Origin: Kallotenue papyrolyticum | GTDB taxonomy: Bacteria > Chloroflexota > Chloroflexia > Chloroflexales > Kallotenuaceae | NCBI RefSeq assembly: GCF_000526415.1 | Contig: NZ_JAGA01000002.1 | Location: forward strand, 2,286,001-2,350,000 | Direction: 5' to 3' | Length of the DNA stretch: 64,000 bases | Part shown: one piece after another, positions 27,701-37,315 of the stretch | How positions within the stretch are numbered: the stretch's first letter is position 1 | How the letters are laid out: every line of letters starts with the position of its first letter | Notes under the pieces: model-generated | Database searches by the model: none | What the model was told of the DNA's origin: nothing | Seen by the model: the letters and a program-made list of their open reading frames with translations, nothing else | Position numbers and translations under genes: made by a program

Positions 27701-28845
27701 ACACCTGGCAGGCCGACAATTTGCCCGCGAGCATCAGCAGTGGTGGCGTGACCGAGACCTACACCTACGACGCGGACGGCGAACGCCTCACGCGCACGGC
27801 CAACGGCGTGACGACGGTGTATGTGGCCGGGCTGTACGAGGAAGATCTCCAGACCGGCGTCAAACGATCGCTCTACCAATTCAACGGGCAGATCATCGCC
27901 CAGCGCAGCACGGACGCGACCGGGCTGATCTACCTCCACGCCGACCACCTCGGCAGCGTGAGTCTGGCCACGAACAGCAGCGGCGCGGTCGTGAGTCGCC
28001 AGGACTTCGATCCATGGGGCGCGATCCGCAGCGGCGGCATCCCGCAGACCGCGCTCAACTACACTGGCCAGCGGCGCGATGGCACGGGTTTGCTCTATTA
28101 CCACGCGCGCTATTATGATCCCGCGCTGGGGCGCTTCCTCTCCGCCGATACGATCGTCCCTGGCTCCGGCGCGCTCACGCTCTGGCCGAGCGATGCCACG
28201 GCTGCACCGCTGTTCGGGCAGCAGAACGTGCCCGGCCCGCAGAATCCCCAGACACTCAATCGGTATGCCTATGTCATCAACAACCCACTCAATAACATAG
28301 ATCCATCGGGTCATGATCATAAGCCTGAAGATCAGGACAGCCGTGCATCTTGCCTCGCTCAAATTGGTCCAATAGACTGTGTCAAAGTTTGGAATCGCGC
28401 TTTGGAGGCCTTTCGCTTGTCAGAAGAACTGTTCCCCGGAGAAGATGAACTTACAATAGAACTAAGAGATGCGTTCCGCCACGGATACTGGCTGGCTCTT
28501 ATGGCACGAGACATTGGTATTGAAGATGCACTTCAGGCGGGTTATATTCATGAAGGAGGCACACCAAGACAAGTGCTTACAGCTGAACTGTTCAAGAACA
28601 ATCCCGAGGCCTATTGGAGTCACGTAATGGATTTCACTAATAACGAGGTATCTGCCAGGATAGGTGCAGCAATGCGAGGGAAGAGTAATAAAGATGTTGC
28701 TGATGCAGTGCTTCAAGCTTTGAAGGATGGAAAACTCTTTACGCGGAGATATGATCCTGTAACTAATACATTCGATAAGAGAGGAGGGGTGCAGCGTAGT
28801 AATATTGCCTACAGTGCATACGAACGTAGAAACCGGAAGAAATAA
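21766..28845 (+). CDS. full-length secreted Rhs/SpvB-like polymorphic toxin with DUF6973-like C-terminal domain
   Basis: A 2359-residue protein starting at ATG 21766 with GGAGG 7 nt upstream. Order: Sec signal peptide (1-40), a CARDB/DUF11-like beta domain (about 60-180), an SpvB-like N-terminal domain from about 325 (LFSGSATYSYPLELPAGP), long YD/RHS repeats, a jelly-roll/LamG-like domain inserted at about 1684-1868, a Thr/Pro linker (1877-1914), the RHS core to DPSG at 2179-2182, then a variable tip of 177 residues. The tip has DAFRHGYWLALMAR and DFTNNEVSARIG, typical of DUF6973. The tip DNA is much more AT-rich than the core, a sign of exchange. The next gene is the likely immunity gene. 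Confidence 0.9.
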   Translation: MGRWQRWSAWLTVVFIASVALPGAQPAARASATVSAQRAPEQPPSPQMRQVAPLSDPNLPSLVIDVQANPDPISVGEPLTISVAILNQAQVAARQVEVSLPVPAHSRPAANAALQSDGRAWRWTLAELPGGASATLTATLTLDRVPASGAVVVRPTVRAQRLTMPVQAVGGALVLPEDGLASRFVPGQAGRLRSADGRIEVELPARAARRALQLRQRWRAPAGERVPPGQRRLLPPFFLNAEDERGQAVHRFDQPLTLRVRYSDEQVLVRGWDESALALFWFDDEGTQQWMPIPAQVDAERNEITAQVDHFSAFTIGDLASPSTAFIPSLQAWQVGLFSGSATYSYPLELPAGPAGLKPNLSLSYSSNAIDGDSGMYQVFQAGWAGLGWSLDTGAVARNSIVINPATGLMFDTFTIVVNGQSHQLVRAEPLVSQPDEQNPSHWAWRPTDETFVRVRAVPNGTAWDGNPGRGGLVNGVWQPRYTWVLWAKDGTRYEFAEDLWYGWDRCAVANEVEFEPYKWLLSRVVDPHGNTMTYTYARNTWTGGEVRCDSWRYARGTVDRDAWPVLVEWSAHPATGAPARYRLEFVSTAREQDTAFDGADNYYGGKLNGAPRQTRRLLALRVLSNPTGSAWELVREYRLSTDYRLSPDRLVNDQPDRANPKLTLTAIQVIASDGSSALPAMTFRYGETPGVTADACTGTSWPRGDWNRLVQVENGYGGRVTFTYEQIGVASCKRIFRNHRRITGKTISDGRGNSFTWTYRYSDPALNSLGWRLTGSGDPNATQEYPNSAALYYNTYWDPNHNNQHWLATRPLKEFRGHRLVVEIDPQGWQTEHWFYQGDVGCVPGASGNAIPNDACFQQLRDREFLKGREYKTMLRTPAASGSHWIKETQQSYTVTFFDYSHAPLTGLWRAWHAMTETRELAWEGMEGLTDPVIKTTRYIYDDDGSAYVNGSTTGTNARYGNLGRVEEYDQTGARVRITKYYYAIRDDSTTYLADRVWATVIFDTSWQVLAYTAQFYDGASDPRVMGQRGLLTRVSKLYADGASGPLSGTLSSADTTYTYDAYGNRTGETTYESAGSSWVSNGLRVWGAPGNGSRAHTTTTTYDAIMRAFPERVTNPLGHVEQAVYDRRMGTLTRVTDANGAVTEAAYDGFGRLIKVARPGDTLAMPTTEAFYYDWERPFRIIVSQREIGGQAGAVRPIVRFYDGLGREIQTKSESQDGLQQIVVDTEYDGRGRVMRTSQPRYVNGSVDTTFWQYVAPGSHVAWTTTTYDGLDRPLRVTHPDGSFVGYHYGIYEGLVFHDVADENRHRTYSMYDSLGRRVKVRELSGNCSPSSWGYPWHWPEYACGGSFTEVWANDATTTYSYNALDLLTQVTDAHGNVTAMTYDALGRKIEMRDPDMGTWRYRYDANGNLTQQTDANGQTLTFRYDALDRLTAREGSDGRANYYAYDEAFGSGKGRRTSMSTYLNGVNQSYVAFHYDSRGRKVRQEVTAAGVTRRFQWTYDSADRVTAIQYPTGETVTYTYDAAWRQTSACSSLGDCYASNASYTALNQPQQLTFGNQLLQRWDYSSPMQRVQQIRVGTGADLGMHFNRTYAYEPNGNVRQIDDLVFAQRQSFSYDHRDRLTRAWTSDGVAAARDGMAQTQVAQVSPRLAAPIQPFTALASDRRFGQPVAALEQTGGRIKDATFESGSLTGSQGVDSVYGSVTLEQTAPLKGRYSARFDQAQGAYLREQFTATERVYISFYVRITALPTSSVRVLQVRNNSTTVGNIEIRPTGRLRLRVGTTTVGSESQPLQVNHLYRIGLVQIQGSGTNAVLEGYVASADEAFGAPFATLTTGTWTTPASDVRVGETTGGSTLHAIVDDLRIDSAAMPAPSTGGTGPTATPTSIATATATPTPIPTATAVPTPTPTPSPPYRPAPYDHSYRYDAIGNLLSKAGVSYSYGANGNGTGAGPHQARTVGGQTYRYDVNGNLLSGGGRTYTWQADNLPASISSGGVTETYTYDADGERLTRTANGVTTVYVAGLYEEDLQTGVKRSLYQFNGQIIAQRSTDATGLIYLHADHLGSVSLATNSSGAVVSRQDFDPWGAIRSGGIPQTALNYTGQRRDGTGLLYYHARYYDPALGRFLSADTIVPGSGALTLWPSDATAAPLFGQQNVPGPQNPQTLNRYAYVINNPLNNIDPSGHDHKPEDQDSRASCLAQIGPIDCVKVWNRALEAFRLSEELFPGEDELTIELRDAFRHGYWLALMARDIGIEDALQAGYIHEGGTPRQVLTAELFKNNPEAYWSHVMDFTNNEVSARIGAAMRGKSNKDVADAVLQALKDGKLFTRRYDPVTNTFDKRGGVQRSNIAYSAYERRNRKK

Positions 28846-28943
28846 CATTGATTCGTGTAGGAATACGTCCAAATGGTATCCATAATTGGGTGTATTTCGC
28901 TAAAATGTCAGCAAGATGTCACCTGTGGTCTGGAGGAACCGCC

Positions 28944-29303
28944 ATGTATAAAAAAGAAGAAAAACCGCAAAATAAAACTTGGCAAGATCGTTATCTCTAT
29001 TGGGTCTTGTTAATGACGTCAGTAGCATCTATAGTGTTAAGCTGCTATGCGATGCTATACGTCTCATTCTTTACTCAGGCGGATAGTATTGCGAGGCGAG
29101 ATCCCGAGCTTTTTGGAGTTATATATGACAGGCTTGTTCGGGAAATTCCGATCATTGCGGGAATCACGGCAATATTTGGTGTTCTTGTGATATATTCTGT
29201 GCACAAATGGAGGCGCTCTATCGTTTTTATAATCTGGATTGCTCTACTTCTGATAAGCATTTTCTTATTTATAGACCTACTTATGCTGAAGAGTATTCCG
29301 TAA
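28944..29303 (+). CDS. small membrane protein, candidate immunity protein for the DUF6973-like toxin
   Basis: A 119-residue protein starting MYKKEEKPQNKTWQDRYLYW with three hydrophobic helices (about 22-47, 72-90 and 95-118). TGGAGGAACC lies 6 nt upstream of the ATG. No family is recognised. Its place directly after the toxin tip, and low GC like the tip, suggest that it is the cognate immunity protein; a membrane immunity protein would imply an envelope target. That is inference. Confidence 0.65.
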   Translation: MYKKEEKPQNKTWQDRYLYWVLLMTSVASIVLSCYAMLYVSFFTQADSIARRDPELFGVIYDRLVREIPIIAGITAIFGVLVIYSVHKWRRSIVFIIWIALLLISIFLFIDLLMLKSIP

Positions 29304-30279
29304 CGCAGTACAATACGGCCAGGTCGTCGTCCATCGCACGCGCACGAGCACTGTCAACGAGGTGCTCTATCTCCACGGCGACCACCTCGGCAGCGTGAGT
29401 CTGGCCACGAACCAGCGCCAGGCGGTCGTAAGTCGCCAGGACTTCGACCCGTGGGGGAGTATCCGCAGTGGCGGCATCCCGCAGACCGCGCTCAACTACA
29501 CTGGCCAGCGGCGCGACTCAACGGGCTTGCTCTACTACCACGCCAGGTATTATGATCCCGGGCTGGGGCGGTTCCTCTCCGCCGATAGCGTCGTGCCGGG
29601 CATAGCTGAGGGAAAAGGTGGAGTGGCCGTCACCTTAGGCGTTGACTCTCAAACAGCGTCAATGCTGACTGTGGATTTTCATGAACCACAGTTTGTTACA
29701 ATGCTAGCCACGGAGCACTGATTTACCCAGCAACATGGATTTCGCTTCCAACTCGATTCGGAGAATTTGCAAGCGGCGAAAGATCAGTGGGGGCCACGAA
29801 ACCCGCAAGCGCTCAACCGCTACAGCTACGTGCTCAATAACCCGATACGTTATGTTGATCCCACAGGCCATAACCCTGCTGCACTTGGTCTGTTTGCCCT
29901 CGGATTGAGTGCCCCTGTAGTTACAGCCATCATCGTTGCCGTCGGTGCTACAATTATCTTAGGGTGTATATCTGACGTTGCTTGCCGTAGTGCACTTAGT
30001 GATCTGGTTGCTTCGGGCTACGATAACGTGAAGGGCTTCGTGGACAAGCTTACCCATGTCCTGGAGTCTAAGAAGTTTAAGGGAGGTTCACAGAGCCGGC
30101 GAGACAAGAATTACGGTATTACTGACAAAGCCTTCTGGGATTGGTGGCACCGTGTAGGTAAAAAACAGGCCGGTGGGCAGGATCTAAGCTCCAAAGAAGA
30201 GGCAGAAGAAGCATACGAGGACTGGGTAGAACAAGGCCGTCCTCGTGGACCGAAAGGTGGTAAAGGTGATCGTAGATGA
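29302..30279 (+). pseudogene. displaced Rhs tip A: core with in-frame TGA and an unrecognised toxin domain
   Basis: The core starts with a diverged segment (YGQVVVHRTRTSTVNEV) and joins LYLHGDHLGSVSLATNQ. After SVVPG...VDFHEPQFVTMLATEH a TGA at 29719-29721 interrupts, but the same frame then resumes FTQQHGFRFQLD...WGPRNPQALNRY up to VDPTGH. The tip after 29869 has a hydrophobic stretch (SAPVVTAIIVAVGATIILG) and a charged end with NYGITDKAFWDWWHRVGKK; I do not recognise its family. There is no start codon with a ribosome site, so it is a silent cassette. Confidence 0.75.
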
Positions 30280-30351
30280 AGGGATTTTTGGTCTATCACC
30301 TGAAACATATGGTTATCCAAGAATATAGTTAGATATATTTGGAGGGTACAA

Positions 30352-30876
30352 ATGGAAGATTTTGACAAACTGATCAATAGGTTATATTCCTCGATAAACG
30401 AGGACGAGCTTATCAATACAGCTTATGCACTTGGGGATTTAGGCGATGTCAGAGCAGTACCACACTTAATCCAACTACTTGATAGTACAGAGAGTCCATC
30501 TGTCAGAAATGCTGTCGCTATTGCATTACATGACTTAGGAGACAAGCGAGCTATTTCAGCCCTATTGAGACATATAAAAGATCCAAAAAACATCACTAAC
30601 CGGGGAACGCTGGTCTATGCACTTGAAACGCTAGATCCTCGGTCAGAGATTGTAGATCTAGTTCAACTTATGTGTGATGGTAACTACGAAGTAATGGCTA
30701 TGGTACTGCGTGTTATAGAAGGATTTAGTCAACCCCTTACCCCGGATAACAAACAAAAGGCTATCAGCGTTCTACAGAAGTGCTTAGCGCAAAATCAATT
30801 TGAGGATTGGAAAAAGGAATTTATTTCTTCAGCGATTGAACTTTTACATAAATGCGAAACAGAGTTGCCATTGTAA
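30352..30876 (+). CDS. HEAT-repeat protein, candidate immunity protein of tip A
   Basis: A 174-residue alpha-helical repeat protein. Repeats such as NTAYALGDLGDVRAVPHLIQLLD and NAVAIALHDLGDKRAISALLRHI are HEAT/PBS-lyase-type. HEAT-like proteins are a known class of immunity proteins in polymorphic toxin loci. TTGGAGGGTACAA precedes the ATG. Low GC and position directly after tip A support the pairing. Confidence 0.75.
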   Translation: MEDFDKLINRLYSSINEDELINTAYALGDLGDVRAVPHLIQLLDSTESPSVRNAVAIALHDLGDKRAISALLRHIKDPKNITNRGTLVYALETLDPRSEIVDLVQLMCDGNYEVMAMVLRVIEGFSQPLTPDNKQKAISVLQKCLAQNQFEDWKKEFISSAIELLHKCETELPL

Positions 30877-30948
30877 AGCTAAGTCATCGCGCAGCGCAGC
30901 AGCGACGCGACGGGGCTGATCTATCTGCATGGCGACCACCTTGGCAGC

Positions 30949-32235
30949 GTGAGTCTGGCCACGAACAGCAGTGGCGCGGTCGTGAGTCGCCAGGACTTCG
31001 ATCCATGGGGCGCGATCCGCAGCGGCGGCATCAGCCAGACGACGCTGAACTACACCGGCCAGCGGCGCGATGGCACGGGCTTGTTGTATTATCACGCGCG
31101 GTATTACGATCCGGCCTTGAGTCGTTTCATCTCGGCGGACACGATTGTGCCTGGCTCCGGCGCGCTCACGCTCTGGCCGAGCGATGCCACGGCTGCGCCC
31201 CTGTTTGCCCAGGCGAATGCGCCGGGACCGCAGAATCCGCAGGAACTCAATCGCTACTCGTATGTCAACAACAATCCCATCCGCCATACCGATCCGACGG
31301 GACACTGGCTTGAAAGCGCGATTGACATCGCCTCGATCAGCTATGACCTCTATGACATCAAGCAGAACGGCCTAACGTGGACGAGTGGACTGGCACTGGC
31401 GGCGGATGTCGCGAGCCTCGCGCTGCCGGTGGTAGCCGGCGGTGGGGCAGCGGTGCGGGCGCTGGCGCATGCCGATGATGTCGCGAAGGTGGTCACGAAG
31501 AGTGACAAAGCGGCGGACGCTGCCAAAGTCATCGCCAAGACCGGCTGTAGCTTCAGCGCCGATACGCCCGTGGCAACCGCCGAGGGAGCCGTGCCGATTG
31601 GTGAGATCGACGTGGGCGAGCAGGTACTGGCCTACGACGAGGCAACGGGCACGACCGGCAGCTACACCGTCACGGCGGTGTTGGTGCATACCGATCCGGT
31701 GCTGATCGACCTAACCATTGCTGGCGAGGACGTCGAGACGACGCCGGAGCACCCCTTCTACACGCTGGAACGGACCTGGGTCGAAGCCGGAAGTTTGTGG
31801 GTTGGCGCACATGTGCGGCGGGCGGATGGGAGCTACGGCGTGGTGCAAGCGGTGCGGGTTGAGCAGCGCGCGCAAGTGATGTACAATCTGACCGTCGCGA
31901 CCGCGCACACCTTCTTCGTCGGTGATCAGCAATGGCTGGTGCATAATTCGTGCGGGGAAAATGCGGCAGCTAAGACTGGTCGCGAAGCGCATAAGGCCCT
32001 TAAGGAGAAGGTTCTAGCCAAAGCTGAGAAAACTGGGAAGAACTGGCAGTCTGAGCCATCTTTGATAGATCCAGCTACAAGGAAGATTGTTCGACCTGAT
32101 GTGGTAACACCATCCGGGCGACCGATTGAATTGAAGCCAAATACGCCTAGTGGTCGTCGTGCAGGTGAGCGACAGCTTAGAAAATATGAACGTGCCACTG
32201 GTAAAAGAGGGCGAGTGATTTACTATGATCCGTGA
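30949..32235 (+). CDS. displaced Rhs tip B: Hint domain plus PD-(D/E)xK-like nuclease toxin (intact frame)
   Basis: The frame is open from a stop at 30880-30882 (first codons IAQRSSDATG) to 32235; the first possible start is GTG 30949, without a good ribosome site. The core ends DPTGH near 31305. A pre-toxin helix region leads to a Hint self-processing domain from TGCSFSADTPVAT through TTPEHPFYT to LVHNSC, with the splicing Cys, the TxxH and the terminal HN plus Ser all present. The last 90 residues have RPDVV...IELKP, a PD-(D/E)xK nuclease pattern. Without its own N-terminus it needs recombination into the full gene. Confidence 0.8.
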   Translation: MSLATNSSGAVVSRQDFDPWGAIRSGGISQTTLNYTGQRRDGTGLLYYHARYYDPALSRFISADTIVPGSGALTLWPSDATAAPLFAQANAPGPQNPQELNRYSYVNNNPIRHTDPTGHWLESAIDIASISYDLYDIKQNGLTWTSGLALAADVASLALPVVAGGGAAVRALAHADDVAKVVTKSDKAADAAKVIAKTGCSFSADTPVATAEGAVPIGEIDVGEQVLAYDEATGTTGSYTVTAVLVHTDPVLIDLTIAGEDVETTPEHPFYTLERTWVEAGSLWVGAHVRRADGSYGVVQAVRVEQRAQVMYNLTVATAHTFFVGDQQWLVHNSCGENAAAKTGREAHKALKEKVLAKAEKTGKNWQSEPSLIDPATRKIVRPDVVTPSGRPIELKPNTPSGRRAGERQLRKYERATGKRGRVIYYDP

Positions 32236-32345
32236 AGCCTTATAAGCAGGAGAGGAGTTTGGATTGTTGAACAAATCTAGCAATCGAAACTCCTCGTATC
32301 CTTGTATTTGAAGATTGTGATTTGGGGATTACTGGGGAGAAAATT

Positions 32346-32972
32346 ATGGATCAAGTGAAGAACACCCACTTTGTCGACGAGTTAATTAAGCGATACCTCC
32401 ATCCAGAGTTGAGGCAATATGGTTTTACTAGAAAAGCAAGGACTTGGAATCGAGAATATAATTCCTTTAATCAGGTTATAAATGTTCAAACTGGCAAGAC
32501 GAGTACTCACAATTCAGGCGATTTTACCATCAACATGGGTGTATTTGTTCCATCGGTATATCGTGCAGTGTGGGGAGATGTGCCATCGTTTGTAAGAGAA
32601 ACTGATTGCACAGTAAGAACTAGGCTTGGTTGTCTATTAGATAAAAAAGTTGACAAGTGGTGGAGCTTTGATCAAACGACTGATATTGTGTTAATAGGTA
32701 AGGAGATAACTGATCTCTTAGTCAATTATGGTCTTCCCTTCCTAGAACAGTTTGATAGCCTAGAATCAATACATAATTTCCTAATTATACGTTGTAAATC
32801 GAAGCAGAGCACTCCATTAGAACATATTTACTTAGCTGTTGTGAAAGCACAACTTGGCGATACTTCAGGTGCGAAAGAACTGTTTACCAACGTGGCTAGC
32901 TCTTTTCCTGCTTGGCGAGAATGGGCTCTTAAGACAGCTACTGAGCTTGAGATTGATTTAGAGCATCTGTAA
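32346..32972 (+). CDS. DUF4304-like protein, candidate immunity protein of tip B
   Basis: A 208-residue soluble protein starting MDQVKNTHFVDELIKRYLHP. Features such as LRQYGFTRKARTWNRE, FTINMGVFVPSVYRA and WSFDQTTD match the DUF4304 family from memory, which is often found in toxin loci. ATG 32346 follows GGGGAGAAAATT and is preferred over the upstream TTG. The role is inferred from position. Confidence 0.7.
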   Translation: MDQVKNTHFVDELIKRYLHPELRQYGFTRKARTWNREYNSFNQVINVQTGKTSTHNSGDFTINMGVFVPSVYRAVWGDVPSFVRETDCTVRTRLGCLLDKKVDKWWSFDQTTDIVLIGKEITDLLVNYGLPFLEQFDSLESIHNFLIIRCKSKQSTPLEHIYLAVVKAQLGDTSGAKELFTNVASSFPAWREWALKTATELEIDLEHL

Positions 32973-32982
32973 ATCGAAGAAT

Positions 32983-34108
32983 GACGAGCGTCTCACGCGC
33001 ACGGTCAACGGGGTGACCACGTTCTACGCGGCGGGGTTGTACGAGGAAGACCTGCAAACCGGCGTCACGCGCGCGCTCTACCCGTTCAACGGGCAGATCA
33101 TCGCCCAGCGCAGCAGCGACGCGACGGGGCTACTCTACCTCCACAGCGACCACCTCGGCAGCGTGAGTCTTGCCACCAATGCCAGTGGTGGCGTCGTGAG
33201 TCGCCAGGATTTCGATCCATGGGGCAGCATCCGCAGCGGCGGCATCAGCCAAACGGCGCTGAACGATACCGGGCAGCGGCGTGGACAGCACCGGCTTGTT
33301 GTATGATCATGCACGGTATGACGATCCGGTGCTGGCGCGCTTCATCTCCGCTGACTCCGTGGTGCCGGGCGCGCCGGATGGCTCGATGGACGGCGTGGCG
33401 CTCAAGCCGCTGACGGTGGATTTCCACGAGCCGGGCTTTGTGAGTGGACTCAACGCGGAGAACGGGCAGGGCTTCTGGTTCCAGCACAGCGACCAGGTCG
33501 CGCCGTGGGGACCACAGAATCCGCAGGCGCTCAATCGGTACGCGTATGTGCAGAACAATCCGTTGCGCTATACCGATCCGACGGGGCATACGTGGTACTT
33601 CTCACAGGCAGATGGTGCAGCTTTTGCCAGCGCTTTGCGGCGTTTGGCGAATAGTCTCACCAAGGACGACCTCATACACGGTGCTGTATCTGCGCTGACG
33701 ACAGAAGCAGCTAAAACGCTTGCTCCGGGCTGGCAGGACATATTCGCGGCATTCGCTTCGAGTACACTTCTTGGGTTAGCCATGGGAGCGGGGTCAGCCA
33801 CTGCCATCATTGTCACATTGCAAATGTTCCTGAACGAGTTTGCAGATTTTATCGATCAATATAATGGAGCCAAAGGTATTGCAGTAGCAACAGATGGGAA
33901 AGGGATTTACGTTGTCAATCGGTCCTCAGGGCAAGGAATATACTGGGATCCAGGTTACCTCAACATGGGAACCTGGATGATCAGTCGGCTTCCTAGTTCA
34001 ATGTATGTCGGAGCAAAGCCAGTCTATTCAGCTGGAGACAAGTGGTGGAGTGGGTGGCATTTCAAAACTGACGAGAAGTGGGTTTCCAAAGAAGATCGAA
34101 ATAGATAA
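32983..34108 (+). pseudogene. displaced Rhs tip C: frameshifted core, membrane-type toxin domain
   Basis: Homology to the core starts at DERLTRTVNGVTTFYAAGLY, further upstream than in most tips. At about 33282 the sequence reads GGCGTGGACAGC where other copies read GGCGGGACAGC: one extra base, so the first frame ends at 33306 (GQRRGQHRLVV) and the toxin continues in the next frame (from about 33281, DSTGLLYDHARYDD) to 34108. The tip after DPTGH (TWYFSQADGAAFAS) has a hydrophobic helix (SSTLLGLAMGAGSATAIIVT) and ends KWWSGWHFKTDEKW. It is related to tip E. Confidence 0.8.
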
Positions 34109-34250
34109 GGAGTATGTTTGAACCAGACATATAATCTATTTATTCTCGCTTGATGTTTTGGATATAAATACTTATTGGTTATTAATTTGCGTGGCACATT
34201 CTTTTTTGCGAGATAAGAACATATCAATAACTTTGGACGGAGGATCAGGG

Positions 34251-34466
34251 ATGGTCGAGCGATTGATAATCTCCATAATAACGTTGTTGCTGGGCATCGC
34301 GGTAGGTAAACTTCTCGGAATGGCGCTATCTCGGTGGATTATTATACCACTACTTGAAAAGACGCGGCGATCTACTAACCCCTATGCCAGGTACATTCCG
34401 TCGCTCATGGCGATTGTCCTAGCTTTGCTCCTATGGGTAGTCTTGCTTATCACGCTTTGGACATGA
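34251..34466 (+). CDS. 71-residue two-helix membrane protein, candidate immunity protein of tip C
   Basis: A short protein MVERLIISIITLLLGIAVGK with a second helix SLMAIVLALLLWVVLLITLW. GGACGGAGGATCAGGG precedes the ATG, which fixes the start. Its place after a toxin with a membrane helix suggests an immunity role in the membrane. Confidence 0.6.
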   Translation: MVERLIISIITLLLGIAVGKLLGMALSRWIIIPLLEKTRRSTNPYARYIPSLMAIVLALLLWVVLLITLWT

Positions 34467-34624
34467 TCACATCTGGGCCTATGATCACGCTGTGTGCTTT
34501 TTGACTGCTTTGTACGTTAAGTAAAGCCTAAGTAAATAGGCGACTTTTCTCTTCACATCACCTCCAGCGTGTATGTGCTGGTAACACGGCTGCCCCCTAC
34601 GCCACCCACCTCGGCAGCGGGAGC

Positions 34625-35431
34625 GTGGCGACGAGCAGCAGCGGCGCGGTGGTGCGTCGGCAGGACTTCGACCCGTGGGGCGGCATCCGCAGCGGCAGCA
34701 TCAGCCAGACGACGCTGAACGACACCGGGCAGCGGCGGGACAGCACCGGTTTGTTGTACTATCATGCGCGCTCTTACGATCTGGTGCTGGCGCGCTTCAT
34801 CTCGGCGGATACGATTGTCCCTGGCTCCGGCGCGCTCACCCTCTGGCCGAGCGATGCGACTGCTGCACCGCTGTTTGGGCAGCAGAACGCGCCGGGGCCG
34901 CAGAACCCGCAGGAACTCAATCGGTACGCGTACGTCAACAATAATCCGGTGCGGCATACCGACCCGACCGGGCATGTGGCGTGTGTAGATCCAATTAGCT
35001 GTGGCATTGAAGGTGCAGCAGCAGGTGGTGCTGTAGGTTCGGCTGGCGGTCCTGCCGGAGCAGTCGCTGGCGCGGTTATTGGTGGCGTTGCTGGTGCAGC
35101 GGTCGGCTTGGGAGTCGGGATCGCGGCGTACGAAGGGCTTACCTATCTCGCCGATGGGCCAACCCCTAAAAGTGTTAGCGATTATGGCGAACTTGCGCAC
35201 GCGACAAGCACCAGCAATAATAAGACTACGCCAAAGGGAGGTACTTATGTTTTGAAAGATCCACAAACAGGGAACGTGGATTATGTTGGTCAGACGAAAG
35301 ATCTTAAGAGGCGCGAGAAGGATCACAAGCGAGATCCGAGGCTAAAGGATTTGGATTTTGATGTCGATGCCAGAACTGATGATTATGCTGCTCGTCGAGG
35401 TCGTGAGCAGATACTTTACGATAAACACTAG
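34625..35431 (+). CDS. displaced Rhs tip D: GIY-YIG nuclease toxin (intact frame, no own start)
   Basis: Core DNA is recognisable from about 34605, with a degraded upstream edge (YATHLGSGSVATSSSG). The first in-frame start-like codon is GTG 34625, lacking a ribosome site. After DPTGH near 34975 there is a glycine-zipper-like stretch (AGAVAGAVIGGVAGAAVG) and then a GIY-YIG nuclease: GTYVLKDP, VDYVGQTKDLKRREKDH and REQILYDKH supply the Tyr pairs, Arg and Glu. It is a DNA- or RNA-cutting toxin by family. Confidence 0.78.
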   Translation: MATSSSGAVVRRQDFDPWGGIRSGSISQTTLNDTGQRRDSTGLLYYHARSYDLVLARFISADTIVPGSGALTLWPSDATAAPLFGQQNAPGPQNPQELNRYAYVNNNPVRHTDPTGHVACVDPISCGIEGAAAGGAVGSAGGPAGAVAGAVIGGVAGAAVGLGVGIAAYEGLTYLADGPTPKSVSDYGELAHATSTSNNKTTPKGGTYVLKDPQTGNVDYVGQTKDLKRREKDHKRDPRLKDLDFDVDARTDDYAARRGREQILYDKH

Positions 35432-35526
35432 CCATCACGTAACAGGCAGAATCCTGTTAGTCCCAAGAACAAGAATCGTGATACCTATTTGAGAGAAGGA
35501 AATAAAGTGAAAGGACTATACTAAAT

Positions 35527-36048
35527 ATGCCACGTAGAAAGCTTCCATATCAGGAGGGAGACTGGTTCGCGGTTCCACTGAGAACAGGGGGGTATGCTCT
35601 TGGATTGATCGCTCGTGTGGATGGTAAAGGAGGCGTGTTAGGCTACTTTTTCGGACCACGCTATCATCAACTTCCGAGTAAGGATCAAGCCTCCAAGTTA
35701 GCTCCCGCAGACGCGATTCTTATCCGCCGTTTTGGCGATTTGGGTCTTCTTCAAGGCGAATGGCCAATCATCTACCGACCTGAGCAGTGGGACCGTAGAG
35801 ATTGGCCAGTTCCCCCTTTCTCAAGAATAGCCATGGACAAGAGTTGGGCTATCAAGGTCGTGTACTCTGACGATTTGAGTCTCCTTAGTGAAGCGCCTAT
35901 TACTGTCGAAGAAGCGCAGGAACTTCCAGAGGATGGATTATCGGGATATGGGGCACTAGAAATACGGCTAACGAAGCTCTTGAATGATAGATCAGAGAAC
36001 TCAGAGACAGGTGGAAATCATGGGAACCTGGGGGGTCGGAATATTTGA
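35527..36048 (+). CDS. Imm26-family immunity protein of tip D
   Basis: A 173-residue protein with the Imm26 hallmark EGDWFAVPLRTGGYALGLIAR followed by GVLGYFFGPRYHQLP and later WPVPPFSR. Imm26 proteins are known immunity proteins of polymorphic nuclease toxins. Its C-terminal codons overlap the start of the DUF4259 gene by 29 nt, so the two were translated together. Confidence 0.85.
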   Translation: MPRRKLPYQEGDWFAVPLRTGGYALGLIARVDGKGGVLGYFFGPRYHQLPSKDQASKLAPADAILIRRFGDLGLLQGEWPIIYRPEQWDRRDWPVPPFSRIAMDKSWAIKVVYSDDLSLLSEAPITVEEAQELPEDGLSGYGALEIRLTKLLNDRSENSETGGNHGNLGGRNI

Positions 36049-36151
36049 TAATGATGTTGCTGCCGACGTTCGTGCTGCCTTTGAGGAGGCTTTATCGAGC
36101 ACTCCTAAGAGCCTGTTTAACAAGTAGTCAACCGATTGGTACACTTTAGGT

Positions 36152-36998
<847 letters not shown>

Positions 36999-37315
36999 AC
37001 AAGCTCTAACATCACTACCGCAACCAAGCGCGTCCTCAATCAGTTTATCAACGAAGTTGAGGATGAGGATGATAGAGTCCATGTATACCTTGCGCTGGCG
37101 TTCCTCCAGCTTGAACTAGGAGGACTACAGCCAGATGTTCGTGATGAAGCCCTACAGATCATTCGATCGGGACAGGACTTAACAAGATGGGAAGAATCTG
37201 AAGCAAGTATACTAGATGAACGTAAACGTATCTTGCAGGGATTAGAGAGGAAATTAACTTCTCAGGGAGAGAATGACTGAAGTTCAGCACCTCATCTTAA
37301 GGCAGTAGCAATCGG

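Noticed and set aside
23527-28362. several 250-345-codon minus-strand frames opposite the Rhs gene
   Set aside because: They follow the third-position GC bias of the Rhs coding strand and show no domains.
29719-29721. TGA in Rhs tip A as a second selenocysteine site
   Set aside because: Other core copies do not have Cys at this position and the silent tip has further signs of disuse; a nonsense mutation is simpler.
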